DNA of 64,000 bases from Pseudomonas libanensis (lineage in GTDB: Bacteria > Pseudomonadota > Gammaproteobacteria > Pseudomonadales > Pseudomonadaceae), in the NCBI RefSeq assembly GCF_001439685.1, contig NZ_JYLH01000005.1, forward strand, positions 62,001-126,000, read 5' to 3'. Within the stretch, counting starts at the first letter, position 1. Every line of letters begins with the position of its first letter. A program made the position numbers and the translations under genes. Shown one piece after another: positions 55,428 to 63,979 of this stretch. Under the pieces are notes generated by a model. The model was not told where the DNA came from. It was given only the letters and a program-made list of their open reading frames with translations, and did not search any database.

Positions 55428-56591
55428 TCAGTTCTTCGCCTGGTCGTTCGAAGCGGGTGCAGCAGCCTTGGCTTTGGCGGCAGCGGGTTTCTTCGCAGCC
55501 GGTTTGGCCGCAGCCTTTTTAGCCGCGGGCTTGGCGGCAGCTTTCTTGGCCGGGGCCTTTTTGGCTGGCGCTTTTGCCTTTGCCGCGGGTGCCGGGGCTG
55601 GAACGTCCTGCACGGCCACCATTTCAGCAACAGGTGGGGTCTTGCCCGAGTTGTACTTGCTCAGCAGTGCCAACATCGTTGTACGCTGAGTGAACATGAT
55701 TTCCATGCGACGATTCAGCGCACGGCCTTGATTGCTGTCGTTGGCGGCACGTGGCATAAGGTCGCCCATGCCACGCAGCATCAGGCGGTCCTGCTTCAAA
55801 CCACTGAGGCTGAAAATCGAAGCAATCGACTGCGCACGCTCCTTGCTCAACGCCTGGCTCGCCGGCGCGCTGCCGGTGGCGTCGACGTGACCCAGGACCA
55901 GTACGGCGGTCTTTGGATCAGCCTCTACAGCCTTGGCCACACGGGTGAACGGGCCCAGGGTCACCGGCAGCAACATCGCCGGGCGCTTCGGGTTGTAGGA
56001 ACCGTCGACCGGGGCAATCACCACCAGCACGTTGTCGCGACGTTCCAGTTGCAGGCTGCTGCCCTTGATGGCCTCCCGCAGGCGTGGCTCGTAGTCGTCC
56101 AGCCAGGCTTGGGTGATTTTCGGGTCAGGCATCTGCACGTTGGTTACGTCGACCTTGGCCAAGGGCTTTGGCTTGCTTTCGAACGGCCACCACCAGTGAG
56201 GCTCGGTGTTGGTCTTGGCGACCACAGGCGCCGCGTCCGACGTCGGGGTGGCGGCCTTGAGGTCGGCTTTCAGGTCAGCCTTGGCATCGGCGGCCTTCTC
56301 TTCAGCACTCTTGGTGGAGAACGGCCACCAGCTGTAACCGGTATCAGCCTTGGCGGCCGGAGCCGGTGCAGCAGCAGCGGCGACGGGCTCAACAGGCTTG
56401 GCGCCCGCGGCAGGCTTGGCATCGGGCTTGGCATCGGGCTTGGCGTCGGTTTGGGCCACTGCGTCCTTGGTCGCAGTCTTGTCCGATCCGAATGACCACC
56501 AATGCCCACCTTCGGCATCATTTTGTGGAGTTTGTGCGCAACCTGTAATAGTGAGGCACAGCGCCAGTGCCAAGGACTTGTTCGATAACAT
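55428..56591 (-). CDS. OmpA-family lipoprotein with WWPF repeats and histone-H1-like tail
   Basis: The 387-residue protein has a lipoprotein signal (MLSNKSLALALCLTITGC), an N-terminal Ala/Lys-rich linker with three aromatic motifs (GHWWSF near 29, YSWWPF near 87, PHWWWPF near 132), and an OmpA peptidoglycan-binding domain at about residues 210-310 (VLGHVDATGSAPASQALSKERAQSI, RALNRRMEI). After it comes a 55-residue tail of KKAPAKKAAAKP repeats like AlgP/histone H1. OmpA-like proteins tether the outer membrane to peptidoglycan; a DNA-like tail in an exported protein is unusual. It may bind anionic envelope polymers, but this is only a guess. Confidence 0.87.
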   Translation of the reverse strand: MLSNKSLALALCLTITGCAQTPQNDAEGGHWWSFGSDKTATKDAVAQTDAKPDAKPDAKPAAGAKPVEPVAAAAAPAPAAKADTGYSWWPFSTKSAEEKAADAKADLKADLKAATPTSDAAPVVAKTNTEPHWWWPFESKPKPLAKVDVTNVQMPDPKITQAWLDDYEPRLREAIKGSSLQLERRDNVLVVIAPVDGSYNPKRPAMLLPVTLGPFTRVAKAVEADPKTAVLVLGHVDATGSAPASQALSKERAQSIASIFSLSGLKQDRLMLRGMGDLMPRAANDSNQGRALNRRMEIMFTQRTTMLALLSKYNSGKTPPVAEMVAVQDVPAPAPAAKAKAPAKKAPAKKAAAKPAAKKAAAKPAAKKPAAAKAKAAAPASNDQAKN

Positions 56592-56734
56592 GAGATATCC
56601 ACAAAATGAGAAAAAACCAGGGGGTCTCGTGACCCGTTAAACCGACGCTTAAAGAACATTCAAGTTACAACGTGTCGTTCAGCATCTTTCTTATACTTGC
56701 CTTTGTAACAAAAAATTGTGAAACAGCAAGGGGT

Positions 56735-57880
56735 TTATAGACAACCGGCCAATATTCCGACCAACTTCTGCGCACGCGGGTCCATAAGTACGTAGGGGCC
56801 CAGGGTATTAGTCACAAAACCGAATGCGACATCATGTTCAGGGTCGGCAAACCCGACTGAGCCGCCTGCCCCGGGATGCCCGAATGCGCGTGGCCCCAGG
56901 CCGAACGTGGCATTGGGCAACTGCGGTTGATCCAACATGCAGCCCAGGCCGAAGCGGGTTTGGGTCAATAAGGTTTTGTCCAGCCCGATACTGTGTTCAC
57001 GGGTCAATTGTTCGAGCATGTCGCTTTCCAGCAAACTACCGTCCAACAACCCGCTATAAAACCCGGCCAGGCTGCGTGCATTACCATGACCATTAGCCGC
57101 GGGCTGCTGCATGCGTCGCCATTCAGGCTTGTTAGTGCTGGTCAGAATAGACGGTGGATTGGCAAATGCACGTGTGGTCATTGCCTCAGGTTCGCGCATC
57201 ATTACTTGAAGTAACCGTTGTGCCGCTTCATCGCCCATATTGCCTTTACTGCGGGCTATATGGGCAACACGATAAAACTCTTCATCCGCCAGGCCCACAT
57301 GAAAATCCAGCCCCAAGGGCCGTGCGACCCGCGCCACGATGGACTCCCCCGGCCCGCGCCCATCGGCACGGCGCAGCAATTCGCCGACCAGCCAACCGTA
57401 AGTGATCGCCTCATAGCCATGCCCCTCGCCCGGTGCCCACCAGGGAGCCTCGGCCGCCAGGGTATCGACCATCAATTGCCAGTCGTAGAGGGCCTCGGTA
57501 GGCAGCATTTCGCGGATGGCCGGCAGCCCGGCCTGGTGACAGAGCAACTGGCGCAGCGTAATCGCTTCCTTGCCCGCCGCGGCAAATTCCGGCCAGTAAT
57601 CGGCCACAGGCGCATCGAGCTTGAGCTTACCTTCGGCGACCAGTTGCAGGGCGGTAACGGCCGTGAAGGTCTTGGTGCAGGAGAACAGGTTAACGATAGT
57701 GTCGCTGTGCCAGGCTTCGGCCCCGTCCTTGTCGGCAGTACCGGCCCACAGGTCGACGACGGTTTGCCCGCCGATCTGGATGCACAACCCGGCACCACGC
57801 TCCTGGGGGTCATCGAACAGTGCGGCGAAGGCTTCGCGTACCGCTTCGAACTGGAGCTCGTAATGACCCTGAATCTGCAC
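56735..57880 (-). CDS. Serine hydrolase, class C beta-lactamase/EstB-type esterase
   Basis: The 381-residue protein lacks a signal peptide (MQIQGHYELQFEAVREAFAA) and is probably cytoplasmic. The catalytic Ser-x-x-Lys is in LFSCTKTF near residue 69; YGWLVGELL near 168 holds the second motif Tyr, and FGHPGAGGSVGFADPEHD near 340 the third (HxG). This matches EstB-like esterases of the family VIII group, which split short-chain esters. It is close to the glycosidase gene 82 bp away on the same strand but a shared function is unproven. Confidence 0.87.
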   Translation of the reverse strand: MQIQGHYELQFEAVREAFAALFDDPQERGAGLCIQIGGQTVVDLWAGTADKDGAEAWHSDTIVNLFSCTKTFTAVTALQLVAEGKLKLDAPVADYWPEFAAAGKEAITLRQLLCHQAGLPAIREMLPTEALYDWQLMVDTLAAEAPWWAPGEGHGYEAITYGWLVGELLRRADGRGPGESIVARVARPLGLDFHVGLADEEFYRVAHIARSKGNMGDEAAQRLLQVMMREPEAMTTRAFANPPSILTSTNKPEWRRMQQPAANGHGNARSLAGFYSGLLDGSLLESDMLEQLTREHSIGLDKTLLTQTRFGLGCMLDQPQLPNATFGLGPRAFGHPGAGGSVGFADPEHDVAFGFVTNTLGPYVLMDPRAQKLVGILAGCL

Positions 57881-57962
57881 CTAAGCCGCCTTTGAAAATA
57901 CTGTAGGAAATGGTCGACATTGTTCCAGTCATTGTCGGTTTTGTGAACCCGTCAACGATGAA

Positions 57963-60260
57963 TCAATGGCCATTTCCAGAGTGCCCACCGGCCTGTCCGG
58001 CGCCCTGCCCCGCGCCTTTGCCCGCCTGGGCGGATCGGCCACCTTCGTGCTCACGCACGGCACCGGCCGCCTTGGCTTTTTCGGCCGCCTTGCCCAATTG
58101 GTCGACTGCCGCAAGATTGCTTTTACGGACGCTGTCGACGAAGCCCTGGAACGGCACATCGGTGATGCCGACAAGGCCGAAGTGGCCGTTTTCGCCATCC
58201 AGCAGACGCCCTGTCACCGGCTGGTCGAGGTACTGGAACCAGTGCACGCCGACAATCGACGGCTCGGCCATGGCCTGCTTGAGAAAGGCGCTGTACGCCG
58301 TGCCGCGGTCTTCTTCGCGGGCCAGCTGTGTCACGCCGCCCCAGAACGGGCCACGGTCGGCGGAGCCAAAGTTGAATTCGGTGATCAGTACCGGTTTGTC
58401 CAATGCGCGCAGGGCGGCGAAGTCATAACCGTCCTGGGGCTTGAGGGTGTACATGTTAAAGCTCAACACGTCGCAATACTGTGCGCACGACGCCACCGCT
58501 TCCGGCGTGCTCACTGCAAAACGGCCGCCCAGCAACAGCTGGTTGGGCGCGTGCCACTTCAGCGAGTCAGAGAGGGTCTTGAAGTAGGCATCGGCGAACG
58601 TCTTCTGGAAATACTTGAAGTCGGCTTCGATTTCCGGGTGCTCCGGGTTGGGCATCGGTGGCTCGAAGCCTGGGTCTTCCATCAGCTCCCAGCCCGCCAA
58701 ATGAATGCCCCAGGCTTTGGACAGGCCTTCTTCGTTGCGGTATTTGTCGCGCAGTTGCTTGAGGAAGGCGCGCTTGGCCGGCACATCGGTGGTCATGCGC
58801 AAGGTGCCGTAGGCCAGGGCGTAGCGGGACTTTGGATCGTCACCGGGACCTGCCCAGGCCAGCTCGTTGTCGGCAAAGAAGCCGATCAACCACGGGTCAT
58901 CGCGGTGATCGCGCGCGGCGATGGCCACGGCGCGTTCGGTGGCCATGGCAAAGCGCGGGTCGAACGGGTCGGGCATGCCGCCCCACCAGTCAGTGCCGGT
59001 GCTGATGCTGGCGTAGTCACCCACAATCGACAGCGGCAAGGTGTACGGCACGCGGTCGGCCGTGGCCAGGTCCGCATCGCTCCAGTTGCCCACAGTGTTG
59101 AAACCCCAGGCTTGCAGGCGGTCGAGGGTGTGGGTAACCCAGCGCTTCTGGTCCAGACCTTCACCGCCATAAGTGCGTTGCAGGTTGGCGCCATAGAAAT
59201 CGTACCAGCGGCCCGAGCCAAAGCCACGTCCTTCGCCGGCACCGTTGCCGCTGCGGTTGTCGCCGCTGCCGTAATACTTGTCGAAAGGTTCGCCGGCCTT
59301 GGGCAACGCCGCGAACATCCATTCACGCCCCGCCACGTAGGTCTGGCTGTTGTCCGGCGCCACGGTGTTGACACCCAGGGAATAGAACGGATGACCGTCG
59401 GGCGTCACCAGGTACCAGCGGCCGTCACGCTTCTCGGTGCGGAAAAAGCCGCTGGCGTCGAATGCCGGGCCTTTGTTCCAGCCGCCATATGGGTCCAGGG
59501 AGGATTTGTCTCGCTCGGCCAGCCAGGTCTTGAGCTGCTGCTGTTCCTTGGCGGCCAAAGCCTTGAGCTGGTCATCGCTGCTGACCTTTTCCGGCCAGCG
59601 CGCGCGGGTCGACTGACCATAGGCGTCGACCAATTCGCTATAGGCGGCCTTCAACACTGGCTCGCTGTCCTGCACGCCGAAGCGCTCCAGCAGGATGCTT
59701 TGGGCGGCGTTGGGCTTGATCATCGACAGGGTCACCGAGACCACTTGGCTGCGGTCGATCTCCCCGGCGCTGGCGGCCAGTAACACTCGCTGGCCGTCCA
59801 CCGTCACCGGCATCGGCGGGCCCGCTTTCATGCCCTGGCTCAGCGGCGAGTTGGCTTGCAGCGGAACCAGCAGGGTTTGGGCCGGGCCGGCCGGCAGGTC
59901 GACGCGGCTGACCAGGGTCTTGCCGTCAGCGCTCTGCACCTTGATGTACAGGGTCAGCGCCCAGTTCATGGCGCTTTGGATACGCAGGCTCATGGCACTC
60001 GATTGCGACCAGTCCCACGCGCCGGTTTGCGGACTGAGCACCAGGCTCGGCTCAGTCGCCGGGTTGAAGGTGATGCGGCGCAGCACCTCGCCTTCGGGCG
60101 TTTGTTCAGCGTTGTATTGCGGCAGGCTGGCGTCCTGGGTCGCCACCTTGACCACATCGGCAGGCCGGACAAAGTTGAACAGCGTTTGTTGCCCCGCTGG
60201 TGCGGCCATCAACGGCGCAGCGAACAGTAAGGCAAACAGGGCGGGCAGCGTGCGAATCAT
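57963..60260 (-). CDS. Secreted clan GH-A glycoside hydrolase, agarase/beta-galactosidase-like
   Basis: The 765-residue protein has a signal peptide (MIRTLPALFALLFAAPLMAAPAG), a beta-sandwich-like N-terminal region (about 25-250), then a TIM barrel that starts around YLVTPDGHPFYSLGVNTV. The likely acid/base Glu is in FFADNELAWAGPG and the nucleophile Glu in KPVLITEFNFGS, as in GH42/GH50-like enzymes. The C-terminus is a low-complexity Gly/Ala/Gln/His tail (AGKGAGQGAGQAGG). The gene's own ATG at 60260 is preferred over an in-frame start at 60401 that overlaps dinG. The substrate is unknown; biofilm polysaccharide or plant/algal galactan is possible. Confidence 0.83.
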   Translation of the reverse strand: MIRTLPALFALLFAAPLMAAPAGQQTLFNFVRPADVVKVATQDASLPQYNAEQTPEGEVLRRITFNPATEPSLVLSPQTGAWDWSQSSAMSLRIQSAMNWALTLYIKVQSADGKTLVSRVDLPAGPAQTLLVPLQANSPLSQGMKAGPPMPVTVDGQRVLLAASAGEIDRSQVVSVTLSMIKPNAAQSILLERFGVQDSEPVLKAAYSELVDAYGQSTRARWPEKVSSDDQLKALAAKEQQQLKTWLAERDKSSLDPYGGWNKGPAFDASGFFRTEKRDGRWYLVTPDGHPFYSLGVNTVAPDNSQTYVAGREWMFAALPKAGEPFDKYYGSGDNRSGNGAGEGRGFGSGRWYDFYGANLQRTYGGEGLDQKRWVTHTLDRLQAWGFNTVGNWSDADLATADRVPYTLPLSIVGDYASISTGTDWWGGMPDPFDPRFAMATERAVAIAARDHRDDPWLIGFFADNELAWAGPGDDPKSRYALAYGTLRMTTDVPAKRAFLKQLRDKYRNEEGLSKAWGIHLAGWELMEDPGFEPPMPNPEHPEIEADFKYFQKTFADAYFKTLSDSLKWHAPNQLLLGGRFAVSTPEAVASCAQYCDVLSFNMYTLKPQDGYDFAALRALDKPVLITEFNFGSADRGPFWGGVTQLAREEDRGTAYSAFLKQAMAEPSIVGVHWFQYLDQPVTGRLLDGENGHFGLVGITDVPFQGFVDSVRKSNLAAVDQLGKAAEKAKAAGAVREHEGGRSAQAGKGAGQGAGQAGGHSGNGH

Positions 60261-60348
60261 ACGAACAAGGTTCTCCCAGACGGCCGATGAATGGCCTGAT
60301 GATAGTGATGAGATAGACCACGCAGTGGGCGAATTTGCCCACGGTGGC

Positions 60349-62493
60349 TTAAGAAATTTCGCGCCTGAACGGCGGCAAGGCATTGAGGATAGCCTTGCCA
60401 TAGCGCTGGGTGACCAGGCGGCGGTCGAGCAAGGTGATGGTGCCCCGGTCTTCTTCGGTACGCAGCAAGCGCCCGCAGGCCTGCACCAGCTTCAGGGAAG
60501 CATCCGGCACCGAGATTTCCATGAACGGGTTACCGCCCCGGGCTTCGATCCATTCGGCCAGTGCGGCCTCGACCGGATCATCAGGCACCGAGAACGGGAT
60601 CTTGGCGATTACCACGTGTTCGCAGTAGGCGCCGGGCAAGTCCACGCCTTCGGCAAAGCTGGCCAGACCAAACAGCACACTGGAATCACCGCCATCGACC
60701 CGCGCCTTGTGCTTGTTCAGGGTTTCCTGCTTGGACAGGTTGCCCTGGATAAACACCTGCTTGCGCCAGTCGCGGTCAAGGCCATCGAACACGTCCTGCA
60801 TCTGTTTGCGCGACGAGAACAGCACCAGTGTGCCGCGGGAGCCTTCGACCAAGGACGGCAGGTCGCGAATGATAGCCGCGGTGTGCGCCGCCGCATCCCG
60901 AGGATCGGCCTTGAGGTCCGGCACCCGCAGCACACCAGCGTCGGCGTGATGAAAGGGGCTTGGCACCACGGCGGTGACGGCCTTTTTCGGCAGGCCGGCG
61001 CGCATGCGGAAACGGTCGAAGGTGCCCAGGGCGGTCAGCGTGGCCGAGGTCACCAGGCAGCCGTAGGCCACGTTCCACAGATTGCGGCGCAGCATTTCGG
61101 CGGCGAGGATCGGGCTGGCGTTGACCTCGATATCAAACAGCGCACCGCTTTCCGACAGGGTCAGCCAACGGGCCATCGGCGGGTTGTCTTCCGGGTCTTC
61201 GGCGGTGAAGGCGGTCCACAGCTCCCAGTTGCCCTGGGAGCGGGACAGCAGGCTGCCGAACAGCGGGTACCATTCTTCGGCCTGGTTGCTGGCGATGCCG
61301 ATATTGACCTCGCCATCCATGCCTTCCTTGAGCAAATCGGTCAGGCGGGTGAACAGGTCGGTCAGGCGTGAAAAGCCCTTCTTCAACTCGATGCCCATTT
61401 CGCGCATGTGCTCGGGAATCATCCCACCGACAAAGCGATGGCGCGGGCGCTCACGGCCCTCGACGTCTTCACCGGGCTTGAAGTCTGCAACCTGTTCGCA
61501 GGCGCTGAACATGAACTGCTGCTGGGTCTTGATCTCACGCGCCAGTTCCGGCACCTGCTCGATCAGCTTGCCCAGGTCACCGGGCAGCGGATGCTGGGCC
61601 AGCAACTTGGTGAGGTTCTTGGCGGTGGTTTCCAGCCAGTCGGCGGTGGAACGCAGGCGTGTGTAATGGGCGAAGTGGCCGATGGCCTTGTCCGGCAGGT
61701 GGTGACCTTCGTCGAATACGTAGAGGGTGTCGCGCGGATCGGGCAACACGGCGCCGCCGCCCAGGGCCAGGTCGGCCAGCACCATGTCGTGGTTGGTGAC
61801 GATGACGTCAACCTTGCCCATGCCTTCGCGGGCCTTGTAGAAGGCGCACTGGCCGAAGTTGGGGCAATGGCGGTTGGTGCACTGGCTGTGATCGGTGGTC
61901 AGGCGCGCCCAATCGGAATCTTCCAAGGCGGTGGGCCAGCTGTCGCGGTCGCCGTCCCATTTGTTGCCGGCCAGTTTCTCGATCATGCTGGTAAACAGCT
62001 TCTGGCTGGCCTCGTCCACCTCGATCTTGAAGCCTTCTTCTTCGAACAGCGATGCGGTGGCCGTTTGTGCATGGCCTTCCTGCAGCAATACGTCGAGCTT
62101 GGACAAGCACATGTAGCGGCCACGCCCCTTGGCCAGGGCGAAGGTAAAGCTCAGGCCGCTGTTGCGCATCAGGTCGGGCAGGTCTTTGTAGACAATCTGC
62201 TCTTGCAGGGCGACGGTGGCGGTGGCGATCACCAGGCGCTTGCCGGCGGCCTTGGCGGTGGGGATCGCGGCGAGGCTATAGGCCACGGTCTTGCCGGTAC
62301 CGGTGCCGGCCTCGACAGCCACGACCGCGGGTTCGCCTGCGCGGCGACCTTCGTCGTCGGTGTCGATATCTCCGAGGACTTTCGCCACTTCGGCGATCAT
62401 CAGGCGTTGGCCGTAGCGCGGTTTCAAGCTCTTGGCTTCGAGAAAACGCGAATAGGCGCCCTGGATCGTGGTTTTGAGTTCAGTGCTGATCAT
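60349..62493 (-). CDS. dinG: ATP-dependent DNA helicase DinG
   Basis: DinG is an iron-sulfur XPD-like helicase that resolves R-loops, G4 and transcription-replication conflicts. The 714-residue length is normal. Walker A EAGTGTGKT is at 61-69, the four cluster cysteines are CLSKLD (Cys129) and the CTNRHCPNFGQC trio near 200-210, the DExH box is FDEGHH near 265 and the late motif VQACGRLLRTEEDRG near 675. Loss of the cluster would inactivate it, and all four are present. It is divergent from the CopD-like gene. Confidence 0.94.
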   Translation of the reverse strand: MISTELKTTIQGAYSRFLEAKSLKPRYGQRLMIAEVAKVLGDIDTDDEGRRAGEPAVVAVEAGTGTGKTVAYSLAAIPTAKAAGKRLVIATATVALQEQIVYKDLPDLMRNSGLSFTFALAKGRGRYMCLSKLDVLLQEGHAQTATASLFEEEGFKIEVDEASQKLFTSMIEKLAGNKWDGDRDSWPTALEDSDWARLTTDHSQCTNRHCPNFGQCAFYKAREGMGKVDVIVTNHDMVLADLALGGGAVLPDPRDTLYVFDEGHHLPDKAIGHFAHYTRLRSTADWLETTAKNLTKLLAQHPLPGDLGKLIEQVPELAREIKTQQQFMFSACEQVADFKPGEDVEGRERPRHRFVGGMIPEHMREMGIELKKGFSRLTDLFTRLTDLLKEGMDGEVNIGIASNQAEEWYPLFGSLLSRSQGNWELWTAFTAEDPEDNPPMARWLTLSESGALFDIEVNASPILAAEMLRRNLWNVAYGCLVTSATLTALGTFDRFRMRAGLPKKAVTAVVPSPFHHADAGVLRVPDLKADPRDAAAHTAAIIRDLPSLVEGSRGTLVLFSSRKQMQDVFDGLDRDWRKQVFIQGNLSKQETLNKHKARVDGGDSSVLFGLASFAEGVDLPGAYCEHVVIAKIPFSVPDDPVEAALAEWIEARGGNPFMEISVPDASLKLVQACGRLLRTEEDRGTITLLDRRLVTQRYGKAILNALPPFRREIS

Positions 62494-62592
62494 GGATAGT
62501 CGGGCGCAAAAAACGCTGGATAAATTTTCAGTGGTTCGGATCGGCCGCTATCATACCCCGCTAATTAATCCCGCGCAGAACGGAGTACCACA

Positions 62593-63057
62593 ATGACCGC
62601 GTTTAGCTTCGCTTACACCCTGCATGTACTGGCTGCCCTGATCTGGGTCGGCGGTATGTTTTTCGCCTGGATGATCCTGCGCCCCGCCGCTGTGGCGGCC
62701 CTTGAGGGCCCCGCCCGACTCAAGCTGTGGGCGAATGTGTTTCAACGTTTTTTCGTATGGGTGTGGGTGACGGTGCTGGTTTTGCCGATCAGCGGCATAG
62801 GCCTTTTGCACCTGCGCTTCAACGGATTTGAGACTGCACCGCGCTATGTGCAAGTGATGATGGGTTTGTATCTGGTAATGACGGCGCTGTTTATCCGCAT
62901 CCAGGCGTTGAAGTTCCCGGAGCTGCGCAAGGCGGTGGCGGCCGAAGATTGGCCGGCGGGCGCGGCTGCGCTGGGTCAGATCCGCAAATTGGTGGGCATT
63001 AATTTGATCGTTGGGTTGGTGGTGGTGGCGATTGCTTCGGCTCGACCGATGTTCTGA
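62593..63057 (+). CDS. CopD-family membrane protein
   Basis: The 154-residue protein has four likely membrane helices. It begins MTAFSFAYTLHVLAALIWVGGMFFAWMILRP, whose buried His-x6-Trp-x-Gly pattern is typical of CopD/cytochrome b561-like proteins that bind copper or haem, and has a second His in LLHLRF near residue 76. In full copper-resistance operons CopD is larger and paired with CopC; here it stands alone, so a role in copper uptake or haem biology is only inferred. It is followed by repeats. Confidence 0.82.
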   Translation: MTAFSFAYTLHVLAALIWVGGMFFAWMILRPAAVAALEGPARLKLWANVFQRFFVWVWVTVLVLPISGIGLLHLRFNGFETAPRYVQVMMGLYLVMTALFIRIQALKFPELRKAVAAEDWPAGAAALGQIRKLVGINLIVGLVVVAIASARPMF

Positions 63058-63080
63058 GGCGGCGCTTATATCGCTATCGG

Positions 63081-63179
63081 GGCTTAGGTATCTACACAAC
63101 ATCTTGGTCGGCTGTCAGGCCGCCATCGGGGGCAAGCCCCCTCCCACATTTTGGAATGCATTCCAAAATGTGGGAGGGG
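63081..63179. repeat. Solo TIR end plus REP and a perfect 42-bp palindrome
   Basis: GCTTAGGTATCTACACAAC at 63082-63100 matches the terminal inverted repeat of the element at 33621 with one difference. It is preceded by CTATCGGG, the start of a REP, and followed by GTCGGCTGTCAGGCCG and a REP arm. At 63138-63179 the arm CCCCTCCCACATTTTGGAATG is followed directly by its reverse complement, a perfect 42-bp palindrome without loop. Confidence 0.82.
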
Positions 63180-63217
63180 CGATTCGACTTGCCCGCAATA
63201 GCGTCAGACCAGGCGAC

Positions 63218-63979
63218 TCATAGCCGCTGAATAGTCACAGACCCTGCAGGCCCAGCCGGCCCCGGCTGCCCTTCCAACCCGGCCCGGCCCTTGTCGCCGC
63301 CATCAGCACGGTACACCAGGCACCCCTTCGACTGCCCACCCTTCCCGGGCTTGCCCGCTATACCCGCCAAGCCGCCAGCACCACCGTCGACCCAGACCTT
63401 GATCTTGTCGCCGGGAAAGTCTTGCGGCAACTCCAGCCGCACACTCGCCCCCGAAGCACCCGGCAGGCCGTCGCCGCCGTTATCACCGTTGGCCCCGCGC
63501 CCAGCCGAACCCCACGTACATCCCGGGTCCTCGCCATTGGCACCATCGAGCCCCGCATACCCTTGGGCACCGGCACCGCCGCGGGCGTCCACGGACAATT
63601 CTTCAGCGCTAAGGTCGTTGATCCGCAAGATCAGGTCACGCCCGGCCTTGGCTGGTTTTTCATGGGTGCCGGGAGCCCCGCGTGAAGTGATCTGGCTACC
63701 GTGCTCCAGTTGCGCCTGGCGCACTTGAATTTGCAGTACGGTACTGCCGGGGACAATGGCGATGCGTGCGTCGCGACCCAGGTGCAGCTCATCCACCGTG
63801 ACCTGGCTGATAGTGGACGGAATCAGCAAAGTGCCGTAGTCCGCCACCTCCAGGCGCTCCAGTTGCAGCACGCTGGTGCTGCTGGGCAGGCGCATCAACG
63901 AGTTGGTTTCGACACTGACGCTCTGGGCCAGGGCAACGGGGCTGACCAACAGGGCCAGCAGAAAAACCTTACGCATCAT
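63218..63979 (-). CDS. Secreted protein with collagen-like Gly-X-Y segments
   Basis: The product is about 253 residues, with a signal peptide MMRKVFLLALLVSPVALAQS. The N-terminal half is beta-rich (LQLERLEVADYGTLLIPSTI). The C-terminal half has Gly-rich collagen-like stretches: GGAGAQGYAGLDGANGEDPG and, after a Cys-containing linker, GKPGKGGQSKGC and GGDKGRAGLEGQPGPAGPAG. Two cysteines may form one disulfide. An upstream TTG would extend it to the window edge, but AGGAG supports the ATG at 63979. It is probably exported to the periplasm or cell surface; function unknown. Confidence 0.78.
   Translation of the reverse strand: MMRKVFLLALLVSPVALAQSVSVETNSLMRLPSSTSVLQLERLEVADYGTLLIPSTISQVTVDELHLGRDARIAIVPGSTVLQIQVRQAQLEHGSQITSRGAPGTHEKPAKAGRDLILRINDLSAEELSVDARGGAGAQGYAGLDGANGEDPGCTWGSAGRGANGDNGGDGLPGASGASVRLELPQDFPGDKIKVWVDGGAGGLAGIAGKPGKGGQSKGCLVYRADGGDKGRAGLEGQPGPAGPAGSVTIQRL

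Noticed and set aside
54780..56495. 571-codon plus-strand open frame with Gly/Leu-rich repeats
   Set aside because: It is antisense to pdxH and the OmpA-like gene. The repeats mirror the Ala/Lys tail and have no independent support.
57966..59783. 605-codon plus-strand open frame
   Set aside because: It is antisense to the glycosidase gene, whose signal peptide and catalytic motifs are clear.
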